Of a stretch of DNA of 12,622 nucleotides, positions 6,878 to 12,622 are shown piece by piece. Source of the stretch: an uncultured Ignavibacteriota bacterium (GTDB lineage: Bacteria > Bacteroidota > Ignavibacteria > Tepidaquicellales > Tepidaquicellaceae). Both the position numbers and the translations under genes were made by a program. A model generated the notes under the pieces. That model saw only the letters and a list, made by a program, of their open reading frames with translations, was not told the DNA's origin and searched no databases. Within the stretch, counting starts at the first letter, position 1; each line of letters opens with the position of its first letter. Location of the stretch: assembly GCA_937915485.1 (NCBI GenBank), contig CALGII010000233.1, positions 1 through 12,622 on the forward strand, read 5' to 3'.

Positions 6878-8386
6878 ATGATAAACTCTTTTACCGATTC
6901 GCTTGAAATACACGACAGGAACGGAAATAACGAGCCCGAACAAAATTACACATCGGGGGCCGCCGTTGAAATCTGGGAAAAATTTATAAGTCTTTTATCG
7001 CAAAACGTAAAGCAGTCTGAAATTAAAACCTGGTTTTCGGTTTTGGTGCCGAAATCGTTCGAAAATAATGTTCTTACGATAGAGGTACCGAGCAAGGATT
7101 TTTACGGAATGATAGAAAAGCGCTTCAATAAAAAAATATCCTCCATTATCGAAAGCGGACTTCTCGGGGAAAACGGCAAACTCGCATACATCGTTTCTCA
7201 GGAAAGCCTCTTCGACGAAAATACCAACGAGCACACGGAAGAATTAAAGCGGAATACAAAGGTAACGAATTTCAGATATCCCTACGGAAACCAGCGCGAA
7301 GCGAAAAAAGAAGCGGAGCCTTTTACGTCGAATCTGCTTTCACGCCATACGTTTGAAAATTTTGTAAAAGGCGAAAGCAATGATCTTGCTGTCGCCGCGG
7401 CTTTCGCGATTGCGAATAATCCGGGCGGTTCTTACAACCCTTACCTTGTTTACGGCGGCGTCGGAGTTGGAAAAACGCATTTGGTGCAGGCAATAGGAAA
7501 CGAGATACTGAAAAAATATCCCGATAAAAGAGTTTACTGCCTCACGACACAGGAATTCACAAACCAGTTTACGACGAGCATAGCAACGCAAAAATTCGAT
7601 TTCTCCAACGGCAAGGGCGGAACAAAAAGTCTCGATTCTTTTTACAGGTCTCTCGACGTTTTGATTCTCGATGACATACAGAATCTCGAGGGAAAGCCTG
7701 GAACGCAGGATTTCATGTATCAGATTTTCAACAATTTGTACAACAGCAAGAAGCAAATCATATTTTCAAGCGACAAACCCATCAGCCAGTTAAAGAGCAT
7801 TACCGAAAGGCTCATCTCGCGTTTTCAGTGGGGCATTACGGTTGACATACAGCCGCCGAGTTGGGAAATGCGCGTCGCAATAATACAGAAAAAACTTAAC
7901 GAGGCGTCGATAAACGACGTTCCCGAAGATGTTATTCACTACATCGCGACAAACATAAAGGACAGCATCCGTTCAATCGAGGGCTGCATCGTAAACCTGA
8001 TAGCGGAAAGTCTTTTTGTAACGAAGGGCGAGATAAACCTTGAACTTGCGGAACGTGTCGTACACAAGTTTCTCGGAAACGTCAGGCGGGCGAAAAGTGT
8101 ATCAATAGAAAACATTATATTCGCGGCATCTGAATATTTTAAAATATCCGAAAACCAGATACTTTCGCGCAAGCGGACAAAGGAGGTTGCATTCGCGAGG
8201 CAGGTGGCAATGTATCTTGCAAAGGAAATGACGAGTTACACGCTTGAATCCATAGGCTTGAATTTCGGCGGTAAGGACCACGCAACCGTGCTTTACGCGT
8301 ACAACACCATCAGCGAAAGCATGAAGAGAAACCCAGAAGTCCGGAACATAATAACGGACATTAAGAACGCGCTTTCAAAAATGTAA
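6878..8386 (+). CDS. dnaA: Chromosomal replication initiator protein DnaA
   Basis: The AAA+ protein that binds origin boxes, oligomerises with ATP and opens the origin. It has 502 residues, within the family range. Domain I starts near AVEIWEKF (28-35) after a short non-conserved N-terminus and runs to about 110. A short polar linker (domain II) follows to about 150. The AAA+ domain III has Walker A GGVGVGKT (193-200, Lys199), Walker B LILDDI with Asp265-Asp266, and an ERLISRFQWG sensor/arginine-finger segment. Domain IV carries the DNA-binding signature GGKDHATV (464-471; usually GGRDHTTV). A small insert around NGKGGTKS precedes Walker B. The ATG at 6878 has no clear Shine-Dalgarno, but the next Met is far inside domain I. 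It is followed by a convergent gene 41 bp away rather than by dnaN, so it is probably monocistronic. Confidence 0.97.
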   Translation: MINSFTDSLEIHDRNGNNEPEQNYTSGAAVEIWEKFISLLSQNVKQSEIKTWFSVLVPKSFENNVLTIEVPSKDFYGMIEKRFNKKISSIIESGLLGENGKLAYIVSQESLFDENTNEHTEELKRNTKVTNFRYPYGNQREAKKEAEPFTSNLLSRHTFENFVKGESNDLAVAAAFAIANNPGGSYNPYLVYGGVGVGKTHLVQAIGNEILKKYPDKRVYCLTTQEFTNQFTTSIATQKFDFSNGKGGTKSLDSFYRSLDVLILDDIQNLEGKPGTQDFMYQIFNNLYNSKKQIIFSSDKPISQLKSITERLISRFQWGITVDIQPPSWEMRVAIIQKKLNEASINDVPEDVIHYIATNIKDSIRSIEGCIVNLIAESLFVTKGEINLELAERVVHKFLGNVRRAKSVSIENIIFAASEYFKISENQILSRKRTKEVAFARQVAMYLAKEMTSYTLESIGLNFGGKDHATVLYAYNTISESMKRNPEVRNIITDIKNALSKM

Positions 8387-8427
8387 CGACGCGATTCAGT
8401 ACTTCATATTCGCCCCGGCAAAAGAAT

Positions 8428-8892
8428 TCATTTCGCCTCAGCCGTATAAATTTTATTATAGTTTCCGAAAAGTTTCGAGAAGAACCTGTGTACTTTATGA
8501 AAACCATTCGGCTCGCAAAACATGAGCGGACAGGCTCCGTGAACGACATCAAGGTTCTTTTTCCTTGCCGCGTTCAGGATTTCATCCGTGTAAGAGTCTT
8601 TAATAAGCCAGACTCTTTTTATTTTTGACGCGTCAATAGATTCTATTATATCCGCGGTATCGGGCTTCTTCGCTGCTATTATGACGCTGTCGGTCAATCC
8701 GTAAAGAGAAGAAACGTCTTCAAAGCAGTCTTTGCCGTTTATAGATTTTATGTTTCGTCCGACCGGATAAACGTCGTAGCCCTTTGATGAGAGTTCTTTA
8801 TACAACGCATTGCCGAATTTTTGCTTGTTTGATGATACGCCGACAATGCCGATTTTTTCGCTTCGTAAAAAAGCGTCTATTATTGATTTCAT
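8428..8892 (-). CDS. CoA-binding-domain protein (YccU-like)
   Basis: A 154-residue stand-alone Rossmann-fold protein of the CoA_binding_2 family, related to the nucleotide-binding domain of succinyl-CoA synthetase alpha and acetyl-CoA synthetases but without their catalytic domains. The nucleotide loop IGIVGVSSNKQKFGNAL spans residues 14-30; GYDVYPVGRN (38-47) ends the second strand. GACPLMFCEP (119-128) with Cys121 and the FHKVHRFFSKLFG tail are typical of the family. The physiological role of these proteins is unsettled, so only CoA or nucleotide binding can be stated. The gene converges on dnaA (41 bp apart) and diverges from recN. No Shine-Dalgarno precedes the ATG; the leader reads CTTCCCCT. 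Confidence 0.88.
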   Translation of the reverse strand: MKSIIDAFLRSEKIGIVGVSSNKQKFGNALYKELSSKGYDVYPVGRNIKSINGKDCFEDVSSLYGLTDSVIIAAKKPDTADIIESIDASKIKRVWLIKDSYTDEILNAARKKNLDVVHGACPLMFCEPNGFHKVHRFFSKLFGNYNKIYTAEAK

Positions 8893-8904
8893 AGGGGAAG
8901 TGTT

Positions 8905-8920
8905 TTGTTAAAATTAACAA
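8905..8920. promoter_or_regulatory. Inverted repeat upstream of the CoA-binding gene
   Basis: TTGTTAA (8905-8911) and TTAACAA (8914-8920) form a perfect 7-bp palindrome with a two-base centre, ending 13 bp before the ATG of the leftward gene. The half-site equals the core of the TTGTTAATAA boxes upstream of dnaA, so an operator is possible, though AT-rich chance palindromes are common. The rest of 8921-9157 holds no gene or structure I can support. Confidence 0.35.
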
Positions 8921-9157
8921 CTTCGAAAATAATAATAAATGTATGTCAGTATCTTATCAGTAACTAGTAAGGAATTTCTCTCTTATTGACAAAAGCAATG
9001 ATGATTTTGCGATTTTGAAAATCAGGGAGTTCACAACCATAAATTAAGGCCTGAGTTTCTTACATTTTCCTGACACTATTTTCTTTATTATCTTTTTAAT
9101 TTCGAAGCAAATCAATATTTTTTAACAATATCAACAACCCTATTACTATAAATAGTC

Positions 9158-9163
9158 TATAAT
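9158..9163 (+). promoter_or_regulatory. -10 box of recN
   Basis: A perfect TATAAT lies 17 bases before the TTG start codon of recN in a very AT-rich stretch. No good -35 is found. Transcription from it would start about 10 bases before the start codon, giving an almost leaderless message. No SOS/LexA-type box is recognised. Confidence 0.4.
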
Positions 9164-9179
9164 ATATTATTAATATATA

Positions 9180-10901
9180 TTGCTTGAGAAACTATACATA
9201 AAGAACTATCTCATCATAAAAGAAGCCGAACTGAATTTCAGAAGAGGTCTTAATATTTTAACGGGCGAGACCGGAGCCGGAAAAACAATCATTCTCGACG
9301 CTCTGATGCTAATACTCGGCGAGCGCGCCGATTATTCGATAATAAGCGGAGACAGCGATAAACTTGTGGTTGAGGGGCATTTTTTATTTTCAGGAAACAA
9401 ACACGTTGAAAGGTTCTTGAAGGAAAACGACCTGAATGACGGCGGCTCAAACAGCGGCTCTGTAATTTTAAGAAGGGAGTTGAGCAAAAGAGGCACGAGC
9501 AGAAATTTCATAAACGACATACCTGTCAACATAGCCGCGTTGAAGGAGTTCGGGAATCTTATAATTGACATACACTCTCAGAACGAGCACCAGTCGCTTC
9601 TTAAAAAAGAAACGCACATTAATTTTCTCGACGCGTTCATGCAAAACGCGGGCCTTGCAGAAAGTTATTCGAACAGTTACTCCGAATACGTAAAACTAAC
9701 CGGAGAATACAATAACCTGCTCGGCAGGAAGGAAGAACTTGCGGAGAAGAGGGGTTTCATCGAGTTTCAACTGAGAGAAATAAACAACGTTAATCCACTC
9801 GCCGGCGAAGATGATGAACTGGAAAGCGCGCTGAAAAGAATGGAGAATGCCGAAGAGATTTCGTTTTCGCTTGGAAACGCGATAAACACGATTTATGAAA
9901 ACGAGAATAACGTAATCGCGGGGCTATTAAACTCGGTAAAAGAGTTGAAAAAAGCCGCGAAGTACGACCCGGAACTGGAAAAAACAATTTCTCTGCTTGA
10001 GTCATCGTGCGTTTCTATAAAAGACGCCGCGGAGGAACTGAGAAGTTATAACAACAACGTAAATTACGACCCGTCAAGAATTGAGGAAGTAAGAAACAGG
10101 CTCGGAGCGATTGTATTTCTCAAGAAGAAGTACAAACTCACGCTCAGCGGAATACTTGAAAAAGCGCAGGCGCTTAGCGAGGAATTAAACCTGTCCGAGA
10201 ATTTTGACTTTGAAATTGAAAAACTCGGTAAAACAATTACAGAAAAGAAGGAATTATTATTTAATGCGGCTAAAAAACTATCGGACGGTAGAAGAAAATC
10301 AGGAAAAGAACTTGAGAAACGGGTTAACTCTTATTTAAAAGAAGCCGGTCTGGAGTCGGCAGATTTCAGGGTGAGTTTCGAACACCATTCCGGAGAAAAA
10401 GAGGATCAGTTTTTTTTCAGAGAAGGAAAAGAAGTTTACAGAATTTCGTCAAACGGAATAGACGACATAGAGTTTCTTATAAAGGCGAATAAGGGCGGGG
10501 AGTTCACGCCGCTAAGAAAAACAGCGTCTGGAGGTGAGATATCGCGTATAATGCTGTCTCTGAAAGCGTCAACAACAGGAAAAGACGACGTTCCGATACT
10601 CGTGTTTGACGAAATAGACGCGGGTATAAGCGGTAAGGTCGCGGGGAAAGTCGGAAAAATATTGACGGGACTCGCAAAAACGCATCAAATAATTTCGATA
10701 ACACACCTGCCGCAGATTGCCGCGCTAAGCGACAACCATTTTTATATCAGCAAGAGCGAAGTGAACAAAAAAACGATAGCGGAGATAAAATTGCTCGGCG
10801 AAAAAGAAAAGATAAACGAGGTTGCAAGATTATTAAGCAGCGAAAAAATTACAGACGCGTCAATTAAAACCGCGAAAGAACTAATAAAAGAAAAAAAATA
10901 A
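9180..10901 (+). CDS. recN: DNA repair protein RecN
   Basis: An SMC-like ATPase acting early in double-strand-break repair, holding DNA ends for RecA-dependent recombination. The 573 residues match the family. An N-terminal ATPase half carries Walker A GETGAGKT (29-36, Lys35). A long central coiled coil (about 160-400) folds back. The C-terminal half has the ABC signature ASGGE (449-453), Walker B ILVFDEIDAGISG with Asp477 and Glu478, and the switch histidine in ISITHLPQIAAL. The start is TTG at 9180: it gives the canonical N-terminus MLEKLYIKNYLII, and no ATG is nearby in frame. There is no Shine-Dalgarno. The stop is only five bases from the stop of the convergent downstream gene, so transcripts from the two must overlap or terminate inside each other. 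Confidence 0.96.
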   Translation: MLEKLYIKNYLIIKEAELNFRRGLNILTGETGAGKTIILDALMLILGERADYSIISGDSDKLVVEGHFLFSGNKHVERFLKENDLNDGGSNSGSVILRRELSKRGTSRNFINDIPVNIAALKEFGNLIIDIHSQNEHQSLLKKETHINFLDAFMQNAGLAESYSNSYSEYVKLTGEYNNLLGRKEELAEKRGFIEFQLREINNVNPLAGEDDELESALKRMENAEEISFSLGNAINTIYENENNVIAGLLNSVKELKKAAKYDPELEKTISLLESSCVSIKDAAEELRSYNNNVNYDPSRIEEVRNRLGAIVFLKKKYKLTLSGILEKAQALSEELNLSENFDFEIEKLGKTITEKKELLFNAAKKLSDGRRKSGKELEKRVNSYLKEAGLESADFRVSFEHHSGEKEDQFFFREGKEVYRISSNGIDDIEFLIKANKGGEFTPLRKTASGGEISRIMLSLKASTTGKDDVPILVFDEIDAGISGKVAGKVGKILTGLAKTHQIISITHLPQIAALSDNHFYISKSEVNKKTIAEIKLLGEKEKINEVARLLSSEKITDASIKTAKELIKEKK

Positions 10902-10906
10902 ATTCT

Positions 10907-12367
10907 TCATTTAAGAGTAAACCACTTTTTTATGTCAACGGCATCGTGTCTTCCCGCCTTGTTGTAGAATTCATTAGTAAATTTATCGTAAGAATAATCC
11001 GAACTCCATTTAACGCGGTTCTTCCGTATCTTTTTCAGAGCGTCAGTGATGATGTACAGGTCCTCCGTTGTCATAGTAGGATGAAGAGAAAGCCTAACCC
11101 ATCCGGGCTTTAACGAAAGGTCACCGCTGCTGATTCTTTTTGTTATTTTTCTGGAGTGCTTGTAATCAACGTTCAGTAGGTAGTGCCCGTAAGTTCCGGC
11201 GCAGGCGCAGCCGCCGCGAACCTGAATTCCAAACCTGTCGCTGAGAAGTCTCACTACAAGGTTGTAATGTAAATCGTCGATGTAAAAAGAAATTATGCCA
11301 AGACGATTTTCTTCGTTATCCGCGAGTATGTGCAGCCCGTCTATTTTACGCAGTTCGTCAAACGCAATTTTAACTAATTCCTTTTCCCTCTTTTCCATGT
11401 TCGCGGTGTTCATCTGATTCTTCAGTTCGATGCTCAATGCAGTCCTTATCGCCTGTATGAATCCCGGGGTGCCGCCGTCTTCACGCACTTCAATATCGTC
11501 AATATACTTGTATTCGCCCCAGGGATTCGTCCACTCGACTGTTCCACCGCCGGGTTGATCGGGCGTGTAATTGTGATAGAGTTCGGAGTTAAAAACCATC
11601 ACACCGGACGAGCCGGGACCTCCGAGAAACTTGTGCGGCGAAAACATTACGGCGTCAAGATAAGCGTTCTTGTTTTTCGGGTGCATGTCGATATCTACAT
11701 ACGGCGCGGACGCTGCAAAATCAACGAAACAATAGCCGTTATATCTGTGCATTAATTCCGCCATTTCATAAAAAGGCGGCCTTATGCCCGTGACGTTCGA
11801 GCAGGCGGAGAAAGAGCCGAACTTAACTTTTCTGTTCTTGTATTTTTTCAATTCGTCTTCCAGCCTGTTCGGGTCGCAGAAAAGATTTTCATCCGGCGGA
11901 ATAACAACCACGTCGGCTTCAGTTTCATACCAAGATGTCTGGTTAGAGTGATGTTCCATGTGGGTTATGAAAACGACGGGCCTGTCCTTTTCGGGAATGG
12001 ATTTCTTTATGCCCTTTTTAAGGAAGCATTTTAATCCCAGAATTCTTTGGAGTTTATTCACGACAGTTGTCATCCCGAATCCCGCGGTTATAATAACGTC
12101 ATTTTTTCCCGCGTTGCAGTGCTCTTTGATTTTCTTATGCGCGAGGCGGTACGCGTTAGTCATAAGCGTTCCCGTTTCGCTTGTTTCGGTGTGAGTGTTA
12201 GCGACGTACGGTCCGAGGGAGTTCACGATAGTCTCTTCAATCGGGCGGTAAAGCCGTCCGCTCGCAACCCAGTCGGCGTATATAAGCCGCTGAGTTCCGT
12301 AAACAGACTTGTATCTCAGGTTGTGACCGATAGTGTTATTTCTGAACTTCTCGAATTTTTTTTCCAT
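10907..12367 (-). CDS. Class V aminotransferase, cysteine-desulfurase-like PLP enzyme
   Basis: A 486-residue PLP-dependent enzyme of the class V fold, nearest in motifs to SufS/CsdA desulfurases and selenocysteine lyases. Visible are THMEHHSNQTSW (EHHSN signature with the PLP-stacking His), VDFAASAP with Asp216 for the PLP ring nitrogen, FSPHKFLGGPGSSG with the Schiff-base lysine Lys246, and RGGCACAG with Cys387 and Cys389 where SufS-type enzymes carry the persulfide cysteine. It is longer than SufS (about 400), with about 30 extra residues at each end, and no suf or isc partner is near, so the substrate is not certain: cysteine is plausible but unproven. The ATG at 12367 lacks a Shine-Dalgarno. 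An operator-like palindrome lies 14 bp upstream. It converges on recN with five bases between stops. Confidence 0.85.
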   Translation of the reverse strand: MEKKFEKFRNNTIGHNLRYKSVYGTQRLIYADWVASGRLYRPIEETIVNSLGPYVANTHTETSETGTLMTNAYRLAHKKIKEHCNAGKNDVIITAGFGMTTVVNKLQRILGLKCFLKKGIKKSIPEKDRPVVFITHMEHHSNQTSWYETEADVVVIPPDENLFCDPNRLEDELKKYKNRKVKFGSFSACSNVTGIRPPFYEMAELMHRYNGYCFVDFAASAPYVDIDMHPKNKNAYLDAVMFSPHKFLGGPGSSGVMVFNSELYHNYTPDQPGGGTVEWTNPWGEYKYIDDIEVREDGGTPGFIQAIRTALSIELKNQMNTANMEKREKELVKIAFDELRKIDGLHILADNEENRLGIISFYIDDLHYNLVVRLLSDRFGIQVRGGCACAGTYGHYLLNVDYKHSRKITKRISSGDLSLKPGWVRLSLHPTMTTEDLYIITDALKKIRKNRVKWSSDYSYDKFTNEFYNKAGRHDAVDIKKWFTLK

Positions 12368-12380
12368 ACGCCGTTAAAAT

Positions 12381-12397
12381 ATTTTGTATTACAAAAT
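12381..12397. promoter_or_regulatory. 17-bp palindrome upstream of the class V gene
   Basis: ATTTTGTA (12381-12388) and TACAAAAT (12390-12397) are exact reverse complements around one base. The palindrome ends 14 bp before the ATG, and a TAATAC -10-like word on the minus strand falls inside it, so a bound repressor would block the start of transcription. The cognate regulator cannot be named from the sequence. Confidence 0.5.
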
Positions 12398-12449
12398 AAA
12401 AAATAATACGCGCGAAAAAAATCGTAAAACGCAAGCATTATTGTCTTTG

Positions 12450-12530
12450 CGTTCCCAAGCCGGAGCCTGGGAACGAGATTATTATGAAAATTTATAATAT
12501 TACCGCTTCCCAAGCTCCGGCTTGGGAAGC
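12450..12530. repeat. Inverted pair of REP-like hairpins
   Basis: Hairpin 1: CGTTCCCAAGC (12450-12460) and GCCTGGGAACG (12465-12475), one mismatch, loop CGGA. Hairpin 2: GCTTCCCAAGC (12505-12515) and GCTTGGGAAGC (12520-12530), perfect, loop TCCG. The two are inverted copies of each other 29 bp apart, with complementary tetraloops, like the paired REP units of BIME/REPIN elements. Such TTCCCAAG palindromes are widespread intergenic repeats. They could also terminate transcription between the class V gene and the gene at the right edge. Confidence 0.75.
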
Positions 12531-12555
12531 CTGTTATGAACCTTTTTTGCTGTTG

Positions 12556-12622
12556 ATGCGTTTTCGCACCTTTGTCCAGGAGTTTGTAATGAGAAAAGAT
12601 TCGTCCATGTGCCCCACCATTT
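12556..12622 (+). CDS. Start of an unidentified gene running off the window
   Basis: AGGAG (12578-12582), six bases before the ATG at 12589, is the best ribosome site in the window and marks a likely start, giving MRKDSSMCPTI before the edge. An in-frame ATG at 12556 would add 11 residues (MRFRTFVQEFV) but has no ribosome site; the frame is open from there. Only 11 to 22 residues are visible, so no family can be assigned. Confidence 0.45.
   Translation, partial: MRFRTFVQEFVMRKDSSMCPTI

Noticed and set aside
8921..9157. Possible small RNA or promoter from TTGACA at 8986-8991
   Set aside because: The position 17 bases downstream reads GCGATT, a poor -10, and no stable hairpin with a T-run follows.
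12316..12513. Leftward open frame of 65 residues containing NLVPRLRLGN
   Set aside because: That peptide is simply the translation of the TTCCCAAG palindromic repeat; the frame overlaps the start of the class V gene and has no ribosome site.
1..12622. CRISPR array, tRNA, rRNA, toxin-antitoxin, defence island or prophage
   Set aside because: No regularly spaced direct repeats with unique spacers, no cloverleaf sequences, and no matching genes were seen; the repeats present are palindromic, AT-rich or heptameric.

Overview
The window reads as a chromosomal segment of a moderately AT-rich, Gram-negative bacterium. The best guess is the Bacteroidota/Chlorobiota/Ignavibacteriota (FCB) side of the tree. 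The grounds are a large TonB-dependent receptor ending in an aromatic residue, weak or mixed Shine-Dalgarno use, and intergenic DNA full of short palindromic and AT-rich repeats of the kind common in these genomes. The phylum is an inference; the outer membrane is well supported by the receptor.

Layout. 1-65: tail of an unseen upstream region with a weak hairpin. 66-2639 (+): TonB-dependent outer-membrane receptor whose signal-peptide region is encoded by degenerate 7-bp tandem repeats. 2640-2803: palindromic repeat. 2804-3124 (+): SMR-family transporter of the guanidinium-exporter (Gdx/SugE) type. 3125-3362: repeat mosaic bounded by a perfect 25-bp inverted repeat, holding two hairpins that look like tandem terminators for the leftward operon. 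3363-6429 (-): two overlapping genes, a 653-residue acidic, mostly helical protein of unknown function followed by mannose-1-phosphate guanylyltransferase. 6430-6877: a 448-bp gene-free region with a good sigma-70-type promoter, AT-rich tracts and recurring TTGTTAATAA boxes, a candidate replication origin and dnaA control region. 6878-8386 (+): dnaA. 8428-8892 (-): small CoA-binding-domain protein. 9180-10901 (+): recN. 10907-12367 (-): class V aminotransferase / cysteine-desulfurase-like enzyme. 12368-12622: an operator-like palindrome, an inverted pair of REP-like hairpins, and the start of a gene that runs off the window.

How the genes relate. Most are housekeeping genes with separate jobs: replication initiation (DnaA), double-strand-break repair (RecN), GDP-mannose supply for the envelope (ManC), nutrient uptake (receptor), guanidinium export (SMR protein) and sulfur/PLP chemistry (class V enzyme). 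Only the unknown gene and manC are clearly an operon. dnaA is not followed by dnaN. The divergent layout of dnaA and the unknown-manC operon around the candidate origin suits a bidirectional origin.

I see no defence system, CRISPR array, prophage or other obvious new multi-gene system. The most unusual items are the heptamer arrays inside the receptor's export signal, the unknown protein with possible degenerate Hpt-like helical modules, the non-canonical box cluster upstream of dnaA, and the repeat architectures at 3131-3353 and 12450-12530.
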